Counted from the stretch's first letter, positions 1 to 8,722 are shown. The stretch is 64,000 nucleotides of DNA from Sphingomicrobium astaxanthinifaciens (GCF_022865105.1 NZ_JAKNYM010000002.1:715501-779500), one strand, 5' to 3'. Made by a program: numbers and translations. Notes: generated from the letters alone by a model not told the origin.

Positions 1-254
1 CGATCGCGCAAAGCGACGACACGGTCGAGGTCGAGGGCAACCACTATTTCCCGCGCGAGCACGTGAAGATGGACCGGCTGGTGCCGTCCGACACGCGCAG
101 CCATTGCCCGTGGAAGGGCGAGGCGCGCTATTTCTCGATCAAGGCCGACGGGGTGACCAACGCCGACGCGGCGTGGAGCTACGAGGAGCCCAAGGAGGCG
201 GCGAGCCAGATCAAGAGGCGGATCGCCTTCTGGAAGGGGGTCGAGGTCGGCTAG
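1..254 (+). CDS. DUF427 domain protein, C-terminal part
   Basis: The reading frame is open from the window edge (first full codon at base 3) and ends at a TAG at 252-254, so only the last 83 residues are visible. They include a FPREHV stretch, an [13 protein letters not shown] stretch and a YEEPKEAA stretch, which are characteristic of the DUF427 family of small beta-barrel-like proteins. The biochemical function of DUF427 is not established. The stop codon overlaps that of the convergent next gene within one shared CTAG. The true start lies outside the window. Confidence 0.8.
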   Translation, partial: IAQSDDTVEVEGNHYFPREHVKMDRLVPSDTRSHCPWKGEARYFSIKADGVTNADAAWSYEEPKEAASQIKRRIAFWKGVEVG

Positions 255-763
255 AGCCAGCGCTTCGAGCGGGCCAGCCAGGCCGTATAGGACGCGCCGA
301 ACTTGCGCGCGAGATAGGCTTCCTCGCGGGCGATGACGTAGCGGTCGATCACGAAGAGGACCGGCACCAGCCCGGCGAGCATCAGCAGGCAGCCGGCGAT
401 GATCGCGATCCCGGCATAGGCGAAGGCCATGCCCAAGTACATCGGGTTGCGGGTCAGCCGGTAGGGCCCCGACAAGGCGAGCGCGCGCGTCTCCTCCCAC
501 GGTTCGGGCGGGGTGTCGGCGCGGCGCATGGCGAGGATTGCGGTGACGATCAGCAGCGCGCCCGCGATCACCACGACCGCGCCCGAGAAGGCGCGAGCGG
601 GCCAGCTGAAATGGCGCAGCGGCACGTCGCACGCCCCCGCCAGCCTGTCGTGGATGAACAAGAGCAGCGCGAGCGGCACGCCGTAGATCAGCGGCGGCGG
701 GGCGATCACCCCGGGAAGGTCCTTGCGCGCCCGGTCGTCGCGCGGCTCGTTGCCATCGCTCAT
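251..763 (-). CDS. Isoprenylcysteine carboxyl methyltransferase-like membrane protein
   Basis: A 170-residue integral membrane protein with hydrophobic segments near residues 18-40, 57-79 and 112-140. The RNPMYLGM motif at 105-112, followed by a [11 protein letters not shown] stretch near 146, is the signature of the ICMT/PEMT-like family, which methylates small or lipid substrates using S-adenosylmethionine bound between C-terminal helices. The substrate cannot be read from sequence, and bacterial members are mostly uncharacterised. It is divergent from panB with only 48 bases between start codons. A TAGGCT box ends 7 bases before the ATG, so the transcript may be leaderless. Confidence 0.75.
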   Translation of the reverse strand: MSDGNEPRDDRARKDLPGVIAPPPLIYGVPLALLLFIHDRLAGACDVPLRHFSWPARAFSGAVVVIAGALLIVTAILAMRRADTPPEPWEETRALALSGPYRLTRNPMYLGMAFAYAGIAIIAGCLLMLAGLVPVLFVIDRYVIAREEAYLARKFGASYTAWLARSKRWL

Positions 764-811
764 GGGCGCAAGCCTAGCGGGCCGCGCCGCGGCGCGCTAG
801 AAGCCTCGCCC

Positions 812-1681
812 ATGTCCAAGATTACCATCGATACCGATACCAGCCGCGCCACCCCCAAGCCCAAGCCGGGCAAGCGCATGACCGCGCCCGCGATCATGGC
901 GCGCAAGCAGGACGGCAAGGTCGACGAGCCGCTCGTCATGCTGACCGCCTATACGATGCGCATGGCGCAACTGCTCGACGCGCATTGCGACATGCTGCTG
1001 GTCGGCGACAGCCTCGGGCAGGTGATCTACGGGCTCGACAGCACCATTCCCGTCAGCCTCGAGATGATGTGCGCGCACGGCGCCGCGGTGGTGCGCGGGT
1101 CGTGGCACGCGATGATCATCGTCGACATGCCGTTCGGCAGCTACGAGGCCTCGCCCCAGCAGGCGTTCGAGAGCGCCAGCCGGATCATGAAGGAGACGGG
1201 CTGCGCGGCGGTCAAGCTCGAGGGCGGGGAGGCGATGGCCGAGACGGTTCGCTTCCTCACTAGCCGCGGCATCCCGGTGATGGGGCATGTCGGGCTGACC
1301 CCGCAGGCGGTCAACATGCTCGGCGGCTATCGCGCGCGGGGCCGGGACGATGCGGAGGAGGACAAGATCCTCGCCGATGCGCGTGCGGTGGCGCAGGCGG
1401 GCGCCTTCGCCATCGTGGTCGAGGGGGTGATGGAGGAGATCGCCAGCGCGGTGGCCAAGGCCAGCCCGGTGCCGGTGATCGGGATCGGTGCCTCGAAGGA
1501 TTGCGACGGGCAGGTGCTGGTGACCGAGGACATGCTCGGCCTGTTCGAGCGCACCCCGCGCTTCGTGAAGGTCTACCACGACCTCGCCGACCAGATTTCG
1601 GGCGCGGTCGCGACCTATGCCGACGAGGTGCGCGGGCGCCGCTTCCCGACCGCGGCGCAGACCTATCGCCGCAAGGGGTGA
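812..1681 (+). CDS. panB: 3-methyl-2-oxobutanoate hydroxymethyltransferase
   Basis: A 289-residue PanB that transfers a hydroxymethyl group from 5,10-methylenetetrahydrofolate to alpha-ketoisovalerate, giving ketopantoate, the first committed step of pantothenate and CoA synthesis in the cytoplasm. The GDSLG metal/substrate motif lies near residues 65-69, followed by a VDMPFGSYE stretch, VKLEGG, and the GHVGLTPQ segment typical of the (beta/alpha)8 family. The frame is open far upstream, but the ATG at 812 gives the family length and follows a TAGAAG box by 8 bases. panC is not adjacent. About 114 non-coding bases follow before the next gene. Confidence 0.95.
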   Translation: MSKITIDTDTSRATPKPKPGKRMTAPAIMARKQDGKVDEPLVMLTAYTMRMAQLLDAHCDMLLVGDSLGQVIYGLDSTIPVSLEMMCAHGAAVVRGSWHAMIIVDMPFGSYEASPQQAFESASRIMKETGCAAVKLEGGEAMAETVRFLTSRGIPVMGHVGLTPQAVNMLGGYRARGRDDAEEDKILADARAVAQAGAFAIVVEGVMEEIASAVAKASPVPVIGIGASKDCDGQVLVTEDMLGLFERTPRFVKVYHDLADQISGAVATYADEVRGRRFPTAAQTYRRKG

Positions 1682-1795
1682 AGGGCTTTGCCTTTGCGGC
1701 CAAGCGGCGCTAAGCCAGCCTCCGTTCATTTCGGGGTGGGATGGTGCGTCGGTGACGGCGCCCCGGTCGCGCCCCTGACCAGTCGAGGATAATCC

Positions 1796-2506
1796 GTGGC
1801 CCTTCCCCCGCAAGACGCTGCCAGTTTCGAACGCGAAGTCGACGAGGAATATCGGCGCGCGCAAGCCGCCCAGTTCGGCCAGAAATATGGCAAGTGGATC
1901 GCGCTCGCGGTGATCCTGTTCCTCGCCGCGGTGGCGGGCGCCATCTGGTGGCAGGGCGAGCAGGTGCGCAAGGGCGAGGCCGGGGCCGAGGAGCTGGCCA
2001 AGGTGGTCGCCGACCTCGGCGATCCCGCCGAGGCCGACACGCTCGCGCCGCGGCTCGAGGCGCTGGCGACGCGCGAGGGACCGGCGACCGCGGCCGCGGC
2101 GACGATGCTGCGCGCGGCGGTGCTGCTCGAGCGCGGCGACCGCGCCGGGGCGATCGAGGCCTATCGCGCGCTCGCCGAACGGCCCGACGCCCCCGCGCCC
2201 TATGCCGCCGCGGCGCGGATCCGCTGGACCTATCTCGACTTCGACCAGGTCGAACCCAACGTGGTGATCGCCCGGCTGCAGGGGCTCGCGCAGGACGGCC
2301 AGCCGTTCCACGGCGCGGCCAAGGAACTGACCGCGCTGGCGCTGCTCGCGCAGGGGCAGGAAGAGCAGGCGGCGCAGCTGTTCAAGACCATCGCCGAAGA
2401 CCGGAGCCTGCCCTCCAGCCTGCGCACGCGCGCGGTGCAGGTGGCGGGCTCCTACGGGGCCGACGCCACCGCCGCGCTCGCCCAGCTCGAACAAGAAGGA
2501 CAGTAA
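1796..2506 (+). CDS. YfgM-like tetratricopeptide membrane protein
   Basis: A 236-residue protein with a short cytoplasmic N terminus, one membrane anchor near residues 36-57 and a helical periplasmic domain rich in Ala and Leu that reads as TPR-like repeats. This architecture, and its place directly before bamB and der, match YfgM, an ancillary SecYEG and periplasmic chaperone partner in E. coli. The start is a GTG at 1796, chosen because it begins the conserved ALPPQDAASFEREVDEEY leader seen in sphingomonad-type homologues. Five bases separate it from bamB, so the genes are probably cotranscribed. Confidence 0.75.
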   Translation: MALPPQDAASFEREVDEEYRRAQAAQFGQKYGKWIALAVILFLAAVAGAIWWQGEQVRKGEAGAEELAKVVADLGDPAEADTLAPRLEALATREGPATAAAATMLRAAVLLERGDRAGAIEAYRALAERPDAPAPYAAAARIRWTYLDFDQVEPNVVIARLQGLAQDGQPFHGAAKELTALALLAQGQEEQAAQLFKTIAEDRSLPSSLRTRAVQVAGSYGADATAALAQLEQEGQ

Positions 2507-2511
2507 GCCTC

Positions 2512-3840
2512 ATGACCGCACGTCACTCCAAGATCCTCCTGTCGCTGGCGCTCGCCGCCGGGCTGGCGGGCTGCGGCCTGTTCAAGGAAGCGCAGAGCCG
2601 GACCCCGGTGCTGGGCGAACGCGTCGCGGTGCTCGGCGCCGAGGTCGAGGTCGGGATCGACGCGACCACCGCCGCGCTGCCGTTCGCGCTGCCCGCGCCG
2701 CGAGCCAACGAGGACTGGGCGCAGTCGGGGGGCAACGCGCCCAAGTCGATGGGACACCTCGCGCTCAACCCCGACCCGCAGCTGGCATGGCGCCAGTCGG
2801 CGGGCGCGGGCTCGACCGACGCGGCGCGGCTGATCTCCACCCCGGTGGTGGCGGGAGGCCGCGTGTTCACCATCGACACGCGCGGCATCGTGCGCGCCTT
2901 CGACGCGGCGAGCGGGGCGCTGCAATGGGCGACCGGCACCGCCAGCGATGCCAGCGACCGCGACGCGCTCTACGGCGGCGGGGTCGCGTTCGGCAACGGC
3001 CGGCTCTACGCGACCAACGGGCTGGGCAATGTCGTCGCGCTCGACCCCGCGAGCGGCGCGGTGGCGTGGACGGTGCGCCCGGCGGGACCGCTGCGCGGCG
3101 CGCCGACCTTCGACGGCACCCACCTCTATGTCACCACGCAGGACAACCAGCTGCTCGCGCTGCGCCCTGCCGACGGCTCGACCGAATGGCGCGCGACCGC
3201 CGCGCTCGAGGTCGCCGGGGTGTTCGGCAACGCCGCCCCGGCGGCGGGCCGCGGCACCGTTGTCGCGGGCTTCTCCTCGGGCGAACTCAACGCCTATCGC
3301 TACGAGAACGGGCGGCTGTTGTGGCAGGACGCGCTGGCGCGCACCTCGATGTCGACCAGCGTGTCGGCGCTGTCCGACATCGACGCCGACCCGGTGATCG
3401 ACAGCGGGCAGGTGATCGCGGTCGGGCAGGGCGGGCGCATGGTCGCACTCGACATCCTGTCGGGCCAGCGCCTGTGGGAACTCTCGCTGGCGGGGACCTC
3501 GACCCCCACGGTGGCGGGCGACTGGGTGTTCGTCGTCACCGACCGCGCGCAGGTCCTCGCGATCGCGCGCGAGACCGGGCGGGTGCGCTGGATCAACCAG
3601 CTGCCGCGTTTCAAGAACGAGGAAAAGCGCCGCGGCGCCTTCTATTATGCCGGGCCGGTGCTCGCGGCGGGCAAGCTGTGGGTGGCGGGCTCGAACGGGG
3701 CGCTGATCGAGATCGACGCCAACAGCGGGCGCTTCGTGCGCCAGCGCGATGTCGGCGAGCCGCTGGCGCTGCCCCCGGTGGTGGCGGGGGGCACGCTCTA
3801 CCTGCTGGGCGAGGATGGCGGGCTCCACGCCTACCGCTGA
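2512..3840 (+). CDS. bamB: Outer membrane assembly lipoprotein BamB
   Basis: A 442-residue lipoprotein with a signal peptide ending in the lipobox LAGC (Cys near residue 22). The rest is made of PQQ-enzyme-like beta-propeller repeats, visible as recurring VxALDxxxGxxxW blades such as VRAFDAASGALQW, VVALDPASGAVAW and MVALDILSGQRLW. BamB is a scaffold lipoprotein of the BAM complex that folds outer-membrane beta-barrels. The YfgM-like/bamB/der order is the conserved one seen in many proteobacteria and supports the call over a generic PQQ-binding protein. Confidence 0.9.
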   Translation: MTARHSKILLSLALAAGLAGCGLFKEAQSRTPVLGERVAVLGAEVEVGIDATTAALPFALPAPRANEDWAQSGGNAPKSMGHLALNPDPQLAWRQSAGAGSTDAARLISTPVVAGGRVFTIDTRGIVRAFDAASGALQWATGTASDASDRDALYGGGVAFGNGRLYATNGLGNVVALDPASGAVAWTVRPAGPLRGAPTFDGTHLYVTTQDNQLLALRPADGSTEWRATAALEVAGVFGNAAPAAGRGTVVAGFSSGELNAYRYENGRLLWQDALARTSMSTSVSALSDIDADPVIDSGQVIAVGQGGRMVALDILSGQRLWELSLAGTSTPTVAGDWVFVVTDRAQVLAIARETGRVRWINQLPRFKNEEKRRGAFYYAGPVLAAGKLWVAGSNGALIEIDANSGRFVRQRDVGEPLALPPVVAGGTLYLLGEDGGLHAYR

Positions 3841-3856
3841 TCGACGCGCGCGCGGC

Positions 3857-3885
3857 TTGACCCGGCGCGGCGCGCGGTCCAAGGC
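3857..3885 (+). promoter_or_regulatory. Candidate promoter of der, leaderless geometry
   Basis: TTGACC at 3857-3862 is followed after 17 bases by CAAGGC at 3880-3885, and the ATG of der begins 7 bases later. The -35 is strong and the -10 poor, but the spacing matches the other leaderless-type promoters in this window. Confidence 0.35.
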
Positions 3886-3891
3886 CGCGCC

Positions 3892-5316
3892 ATGAGCCCC
3901 AAGCGCCCCCTGCCCGTCGTCGTGATCGTCGGCCGCCCCAACGTGGGCAAGTCCACGCTGTTCAACCGGCTGGTGGGCCGCCGTCTCGCGCTGGTCGACG
4001 ACCAGCCCGGGGTGACGCGCGACCGTCGCGAGGCCGAGGCGAGCCTGCTCGGGCTCGACTTCAAGGTGATCGACACCGCGGGGTTCGAGACCGAGGCCGA
4101 GCCGACGCTGCCCGGGCGGATGCGCGCGCAGACGCAGGCGGCGGTACGCGCCGCCGACGTGGCGCTGTTCCTGATCGACGGGCGCGCCGGGCTGACCCCG
4201 CTCGACCGCGAGATCGCCGACTGGCTGCGCGGGCTCGACACCCCGATCCTCGTCGCCGCCAACAAGGCCGAGGGGCGCGCGGGCGAGGCCGGGCGGCTCG
4301 AGGCCTATGAGCTCGGGCTGGGCGACCCCTTCGCGCTGTCGGCCGAGCATGGCGAGGGCATCGTCGACCTGTTCGACGGCCTGCGCGAATATCTCGAGAA
4401 GGACCGGGACGCGGCCCAAGAGGACCCCGAAGCGGGCCCCGAGGGCCCCGAGCTCGAGCATGTCGAGGTCGACCCCGACGGCGAGGAAGTGGTGGTCGAG
4501 ACGCTCGGTCCGCTCAAGCTGGCGATCGTCGGGCGCCCCAATGCGGGCAAGTCGACGCTGGTCAACCAGATGATCGGCGAGGAGCGGATGATCACCGGCC
4601 CCGAGGCCGGCATCACGCGCGACGCGATCCACCTCGACTGGGCCTGGCAGGGGCGCGAGGTGCAGCTGGTCGACACCGCGGGGCTGCGCAAGAAGGCCAA
4701 GGTCGACGACCGGCTCGAGAAGATGTCGAGCGTCGACACCAAGCGCGCGATCGACCGCGCCGAGGTGGTCTGCCTGCTGCTCGACGCGACCCGCGGACTC
4801 GAGGCGCAGGACCTGCGCATCGCCGACCAGGTGCTGCAGGAGGGCCGCGCGCTCGTCATCGGGCTCAACAAGTGGGACGTCGCCGACAATCCGAGCGCGC
4901 TCTACAACGGCATCCGCGGCGCGCTCGACGAGGGGCTGGCGCAGGTCAAGGGGGTGCCGCTGATCGCGGTGTCGGCCAAGACCGGCAAGGGCATCGACCA
5001 GCTGATGCAGGCGGCCTTCGAGCTGCGCGACAAATGGGCGAGCCGGGTGCCCACCGGGCTGCTCAACCGCTGGTTCGACGACGCCATCGACGCGCACCCG
5101 CCGCCCGCGCCCAAGGGCATCCGGATCAAGCTGCGTTATATCACGCAGGCCAAGTCGCGCCCGCCCGCCTTCGTGCTGTTCGGCACGCGGGTCGACAAGC
5201 TGCCGACCAGCTATCACCGCTACCTGATCAACTCGCTGCGCCGCGACATGGACCTCGGGCCGATCCCGATCCGGCTGATCACGCGCGCCCCCAAGAACCC
5301 CTTCCATCGCAAATAA
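3892..5316 (+). CDS. der: Ribosome-associated GTPase Der (EngA)
   Basis: A 474-residue protein with two tandem GTPase domains. The first P-loop GRPNVGKS is at residues 14-21 and the second GRPNAGKS at 214-221. Each is followed by a DTAG switch II and an NK(A/W)-type G4 motif. A KH-like C-terminal domain ends in a basic FHRK tail. Der is essential for maturation of the 50S ribosomal subunit. The ATG at 3892 follows bamB by 51 bases. An acidic linker rich in Glu and Asp, near residues 165-205, separates the two G domains, as is usual in this family. Confidence 0.97.
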   Translation: MSPKRPLPVVVIVGRPNVGKSTLFNRLVGRRLALVDDQPGVTRDRREAEASLLGLDFKVIDTAGFETEAEPTLPGRMRAQTQAAVRAADVALFLIDGRAGLTPLDREIADWLRGLDTPILVAANKAEGRAGEAGRLEAYELGLGDPFALSAEHGEGIVDLFDGLREYLEKDRDAAQEDPEAGPEGPELEHVEVDPDGEEVVVETLGPLKLAIVGRPNAGKSTLVNQMIGEERMITGPEAGITRDAIHLDWAWQGREVQLVDTAGLRKKAKVDDRLEKMSSVDTKRAIDRAEVVCLLLDATRGLEAQDLRIADQVLQEGRALVIGLNKWDVADNPSALYNGIRGALDEGLAQVKGVPLIAVSAKTGKGIDQLMQAAFELRDKWASRVPTGLLNRWFDDAIDAHPPPAPKGIRIKLRYITQAKSRPPAFVLFGTRVDKLPTSYHRYLINSLRRDMDLGPIPIRLITRAPKNPFHRK

Positions 5317-5398
5317 ACGAATGCTTTACCCTCTTTGACTAGGGGGGAGGAGTGATGGAGCGTCCCGACCGGGGCGGAGGGGAAGGGATGTTCGAGCG

Positions 5399-5836
5399 TT
5401 GAGCGAAGCGGCCCAGATCGTCGACTGGAAATATTTCGAGGATGCCCGCGCCCAGCTCGGTCCCGGGTTCATCAAGATTCTCGGCTATTTTCGCGAAGAC
5501 GGGCTCAGCAGCCTCGAGAAGATCGAGGCGGCGATGCGCAACCACGACACGGTCGCGCTGATCATCCCCGCGCACACCATGAAGGGCGAATCGCGCCAGT
5601 TCGGCGCCGAGCCGCTGGCGGCGGTCGCCGAGACGATCGAGAACCGCGCGCGCAGCTGCGTCGAGGAAGGCCGCTTCCCCGCCGAGCTGGTGCCCGACGT
5701 AGTCAAGCTGCGCCAGCTGTTCGAGCTGACCATCGAGATGTTCGACGAGGCGACCAACCCGCGGCTGCGCAAGCCGGTCGGCGGGTTCGGGGTTCGCGGC
5801 GTGCACAATTCGGGCTTCGGCCGCGCCCAGCGCTGA
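5399..5836 (+). CDS. HPt domain phosphotransfer protein
   Basis: A 145-residue helical protein whose AHTMKGES motif (His59) followed by FGAEPLA matches the histidine phosphotransfer core (AHxLKGxxxxxGA). It should accept and pass on a phosphoryl group between a hybrid kinase and a response regulator. No kinase or regulator is adjacent, so its partners are unknown. The start is a TTG at 5399 with a purine-rich GGAGGGGAAGGG ribosome site about 11 bases upstream. The nearer ATG at 5388 is out of frame and stops after four codons. It converges with the DUF418 gene, with a three-base gap. Confidence 0.8.
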   Translation: MSEAAQIVDWKYFEDARAQLGPGFIKILGYFREDGLSSLEKIEAAMRNHDTVALIIPAHTMKGESRQFGAEPLAAVAETIENRARSCVEEGRFPAELVPDVVKLRQLFELTIEMFDEATNPRLRKPVGGFGVRGVHNSGFGRAQR

Positions 5837-5839
5837 GCG

Positions 5840-7012
5840 TCAGCGGCGCAGCGGCGCCCATCGCCCGCGCGCGAGGCTGCGCCACAGCCATTCGAAGGGG
5901 CCGTAGCGAAAGCGCTCGAGCCAGGGCTTGGACCATCCCAGCATGACGAGCGCGCCGAGCGGGGCGCACAGCCACCATTGCCCGCGCGAGAGCTGCGCGA
6001 AGCCGCCGCCGAACACGAGCGGGGCCATCAGTACGGTGGCCCCGAGATAGTTGGTGAAGGCGGCGCGGCCCGCCGCGCCGAGCCGCGCCGCGAGCGCGCC
6101 GCCGCGCCGCGCGAGGAGGATCGCGCAAGCGGCATAGCCGACCGCCATCACCGGCTGCAGCGGGAGGAGCGCGAAGACGCGGACGAGGAGCAGGTCGTCG
6201 GGGCGGTAGCCGCGCTGGACGACGAGCAGCAGGACGGGCAGCGCCGCCGCCGCCCCGAGCGGCACCAGCAGCGCCACGCGGGCATAGCGGCGCGGCGGGT
6301 GCGCGCCCGCGAGGAAGCCGTTGGCGAGCAGCGCCATGCCGAGCAGCATCAGCCCGAGCGTCTCGACGAAGAACCAGCCGGTGTTGGTGAGCCAGGTCCA
6401 GCGCTCGTGGGCGAGGGTGGCGGCGGCATGCGCGAGCGGGTTGTCATGCGCGGCGATCTCGCGCGCCAGCTCGGCGGGCGCCAGCGTGGTGGGGGCGAGC
6501 GCCAGCGGGCCGGGCGCGGCCAGCGCGGTCCCCGTCAGCGCGGCGAGGAACAGGAAGTTGAGCGCGAGCAACCCGATCGCGGCGAGCAGTAGCCAGCGCG
6601 CGGGCGCCTCGCGGAACCAGAAGGCGACCATCCCGACCAGCGCATAATGGGCGAGGATGTCGCCCTGCCAGAGGAAGTAGAAATGCGCGAGCCCGAAGAG
6701 CAGCAGGGTGCCCATGCGCGCGGCATGCGCGGCGAGGGGCGCGCGTCCCGCCGCCTCGGCACGGGCGCAGACGAGCAGCAGCGAGGCACCGAACAGGAGC
6801 GAGAACAGCGAGCGCATGCGCCCGTCGATGAAGAGGAAGTTGGCGCCGTGCGCGAGGCGGTCGCCCGCGCCGTCGAAGCCGAGGAAGGTGGGATAGCTGA
6901 CGGCCGCGCCGGGGAGCCCCATGTCGATGACATTGGCGAACAGGATGCCGATCACCGCGAGCCCGCGGGCGGCATCGAGCTCGGCGATGCGGGACGGCTG
7001 GGTCGTCGCCAT
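5840..7012 (-). CDS. DUF418 family membrane protein
   Basis: A 390-residue polytopic protein starting with RIAELDAARGLAVIGILFAN, the typical opening of the YeiB/DUF418 family. About eight to ten hydrophobic segments follow, and the C-terminal FGPFEWLWR-type end is also characteristic (here YGPFEWLWRSL). The family is thought to transport small molecules or act as membrane acyl-group enzymes, but no reaction is proven. The open frame extends upstream into the nitroreductase gene. The ATG at 7012 is preferred because it begins the conserved domain. It lies 11 bases downstream of the nitroreductase gene and probably shares its transcript. Confidence 0.8.
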   Translation of the reverse strand: MATTQPSRIAELDAARGLAVIGILFANVIDMGLPGAAVSYPTFLGFDGAGDRLAHGANFLFIDGRMRSLFSLLFGASLLLVCARAEAAGRAPLAAHAARMGTLLLFGLAHFYFLWQGDILAHYALVGMVAFWFREAPARWLLLAAIGLLALNFLFLAALTGTALAAPGPLALAPTTLAPAELAREIAAHDNPLAHAAATLAHERWTWLTNTGWFFVETLGLMLLGMALLANGFLAGAHPPRRYARVALLVPLGAAAALPVLLLVVQRGYRPDDLLLVRVFALLPLQPVMAVGYAACAILLARRGGALAARLGAAGRAAFTNYLGATVLMAPLVFGGGFAQLSRGQWWLCAPLGALVMLGWSKPWLERFRYGPFEWLWRSLARGRWAPLRR

Positions 7013-7023
7013 GCGGGGGAAGG

Positions 7024-7695
7024 CTAGAGCCAGCTCGTGATGCGGTCGAGCGGTTTCTTGCGCGCGGCGTGGAGCGGGTAGGTCGCGTCGGCGGCGGGGA
7101 GCCCGGCGACGATGATCATCATCGGCCGCTCGTCGGCGGGGCGCCCGCAGATCTCGCGCAGGAAGCCCATCGGCGAGGGGGTGTGGGTGAGGGTGGCGAG
7201 CCCGGCGCGATGGAGCGCGGCGAGGAGCAGCCCGCAGGCGATGCCCACGCTCTCGGTGACATAATAGTTCTGCTTGCGGTCGCCCGGCTCGGGGCCGCCC
7301 TTGCGCTGGGCGAAGACGGCGATGAGGTAGGGCGCGGTCTCGAGGAAGGGCTTTTCCCAGTCGGTGCCGATCGGGGCCAGCGTCTCGAGCCATTCCTCGC
7401 CCGCCTTGCCCGCGTAGAAGGCGCGCTCCTCGGCCTCGGCGGCCTCGCGGATGCGGCGCTTGGCCGCGGCGCTCTCGACCACCGCGAAATGCCACGGCTG
7501 GTGGTTGGCCCCGTTGGGCGCGGTGCCGGCGGCGCGGATCGCCTGTTCGATCACCTCGCGCGGGACCGGGGCGTCGGCGAAGAAGCGGCACGAGCGGCGC
7601 GTCGCGACCTCCTCGTAGAAGCCGCGCGCGGCGGCGATGCGCGCCTCGTCGTCGAGCTCGGGGAGGCGGTAGGGATGCGAGGGAACGTCTTTCAT
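7024..7695 (-). CDS. Nitroreductase family flavoprotein
   Basis: A 223-residue FMN-dependent oxidoreductase. An RRSCRFF stretch near residues 33-39 and APNGANHQPWHF near 59-70 bind FMN phosphate and ribityl groups in nitroreductases of the iodotyrosine-deiodinase-like branch. A SVGIACG(L)LL helix and a THTPSPMGFL segment follow, also typical of that branch. The physiological substrate is not predictable. An ATG at 7695 is preferred over one at 7827, because a TAGGCT box ends 8 bases upstream and the conserved domain begins just after. It is followed by the DUF418 gene on the same strand. Confidence 0.85.
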   Translation of the reverse strand: MKDVPSHPYRLPELDDEARIAAARGFYEEVATRRSCRFFADAPVPREVIEQAIRAAGTAPNGANHQPWHFAVVESAAAKRRIREAAEAEERAFYAGKAGEEWLETLAPIGTDWEKPFLETAPYLIAVFAQRKGGPEPGDRKQNYYVTESVGIACGLLLAALHRAGLATLTHTPSPMGFLREICGRPADERPMMIIVAGLPAADATYPLHAARKKPLDRITSWL

Positions 7696-7838
7696 CGGGG
7701 ACGAGCCTAGCGGGCCGCGCGGCGGCTTGGAAGCGACAACCGCCGGGACGGGGCGCGGCCTTGCGACCGACGGTCTCGAGGCCCGGCGAGGGGGGGGGCG
7801 CGCGGGGGCGAGCGGGGTGTCGGCCATGGCGGCCGCGC

Positions 7839-8330
7839 TCAGGCCTGCTCGTCGGCGGGCTTGGACTGGAGCTGGATATAGTTCTGCAGCCCCATCCGTT
7901 CGATCATTTCCTGCTGGCGCTCGAGATAGTCGAGATGCTCTTCCTCATTCTCGAGGATCTCGGCGAACAGGTCGCGGGTGACATAGTCGCGCACCTCCTC
8001 GCAATGCGCGATCGCCTCGCGCAGCAGCGGGATCGCCTCGGCCTCGAGCGCGAGGTCGGCGGCGATCAGCTCGGGCACGCTCTCGCCCACCCGCACCGAG
8101 CCGAGCCGCTGGAAATTGGGGTGGCCGTCGAGGAACAGGATGCGTTCGGTGAGGCGGTCGGCATGCTGCATCTCCTCGATCGATTCCTTGCGCTCGAAGG
8201 CGGCGAGGCGCTCGATCCCCCAATGGTCGAGGAGGCGGTAGTGCAGCCAATATTGATTGGTCGCGGTCAGCTCGTTGGTGAGCGCCTGGTTGAGATACTC
8301 GAGTACCTTCTTGTCGGTGACCTTGACCAT
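7839..8330 (-). CDS. bfr: Bacterioferritin
   Basis: A 163-residue four-helix-bundle iron store that oxidises Fe(II) and keeps it as a mineral core in a 24-mer shell. Residues seen: Glu20 in the ALTNELTA helix, Glu53 and His56 of the EEMQHAD ferroxidase segment, Met54 as the likely haem ligand, and a second EEEH ferroxidase motif near residue 130. The length is normal. It lies downstream of bfd on the same strand but has its own candidate promoter (8366-8394) and a Fur-box-like site further up, so iron control is likely. Confidence 0.95.
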   Translation of the reverse strand: MVKVTDKKVLEYLNQALTNELTATNQYWLHYRLLDHWGIERLAAFERKESIEEMQHADRLTERILFLDGHPNFQRLGSVRVGESVPELIAADLALEAEAIPLLREAIAHCEEVRDYVTRDLFAEILENEEEHLDYLERQQEMIERMGLQNYIQLQSKPADEQA

Positions 8331-8365
8331 GAATTCCCGTTCCTCGCTGACGCCCGATGGCGACG

Positions 8366-8394
8366 TTCATACGCCCCTCGCGCAGGGGCTTCAA
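8366..8394 (-). promoter_or_regulatory. Candidate bfr promoter
   Basis: On the minus strand TTGAAG (8394-8389) and TATGAA (8371-8366) are separated by 17 bases, a good sigma-70-type pair. The spacer itself is a short inverted repeat (CCCCT/AGGGG). The start of bfr is 36 bases downstream of the -10. Confidence 0.5.
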
Positions 8395-8429
8395 GGGCGG
8401 GAATGGCGGAAATTCGGGGATTTTCAGCT

Positions 8430-8448
8430 AATGCGACTGATTAGCAAT
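8430..8448 (-). promoter_or_regulatory. Fur-box-like inverted repeat upstream of bfr
   Basis: The 19-bp sequence has perfect 6-bp arms GCTAAT/ATTAGC around a 7-base centre. It matches the bfd site at 8692-8710 at 16 of 19 positions. It lies 36 bp upstream of the bfr -35 element, which would suit an activator position or an upstream repressor site. It could also end the bfd transcript unit, but there is no T-tract. Confidence 0.5.
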
Positions 8449-8475
8449 GCGCGCGCAGCGTGCCGCGCGCGCGGC

Positions 8476-8673
8476 TCAGGCGGCGGCGACGTCGCGCGGG
8501 GCGAGCAGTTGCGCGCGTTCGCTCAGCACCAGCGCGTCGGCATGGTCCTCGCAGCCGCCGCACTGGAACTGGCAGCCGAGCGAACGGTAGGCGGTCTCGG
8601 CATCGGGGCAGCCGCGACGGGCGGCGGCGCGGATGTCCTTCTCGCGAATCAGGTTGCAGTGACAAACGACCAT
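8476..8673 (-). CDS. bfd: Bacterioferritin-associated ferredoxin
   Basis: A 65-residue [2Fe-2S] protein that docks on bacterioferritin and supplies electrons to release stored iron. With the start at 8673 the cluster ligands are Cys4, Cys6, Cys38 and Cys41 (CHC and CGGC), the same positions as in E. coli Bfd. This is why I prefer it to the in-frame ATG at 8685. Two further Cys (22 and 34) are present. It lies between purL and bfr on the same strand, with a Fur-box-like palindrome just upstream. Confidence 0.85.
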   Translation of the reverse strand: MVVCHCNLIREKDIRAAARRGCPDAETAYRSLGCQFQCGGCEDHADALVLSERAQLLAPRDVAAA

Positions 8674-8691
8674 GTCGATCGTCATGACGCT

Positions 8692-8710
8692 ATTGCGAAT
8701 GATTTGCAAT
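8692..8710 (-). promoter_or_regulatory. Fur-box-like operator of bfd
   Basis: A 19-bp inverted repeat with 9-bp arms ATTGCGAAT and ATTTGCAAT around a single central base, one mismatch between arms. The TGCGAAT-N-ATTTGCA core resembles the Fur site of alphaproteobacteria. It overlaps a minus-strand TACTAT -10 candidate (8714-8709), which implies iron-dependent repression of bfd. Confidence 0.65.
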
Positions 8711-8722
8711 AGTAAAAGCGAT

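Noticed and set aside
104-811. Possible N-terminal extension of panB
   Set aside because: The frame is open, but it overlaps the convergent ICMT-like gene, the added residues are low-complexity, and the ATG at 812 matches the PanB family start.
797-2494. Long minus-strand open frame (565 codons) across panB and the YfgM-like gene
   Set aside because: It is antisense to two well-supported genes and its translation is Arg/Gly/His-rich with no family motif, as expected from GC-biased third positions. The same reasoning removes the very long antisense frames at 2452-5307 and 56151-58997.
5388-5402. Four-codon frame ATG-TTC-GAG-CGT-TGA overlapping the TTG start of the HPt gene
   Set aside because: A leader peptide with start-stop overlap is conceivable, but a frame this short is expected by chance and nothing else supports it.
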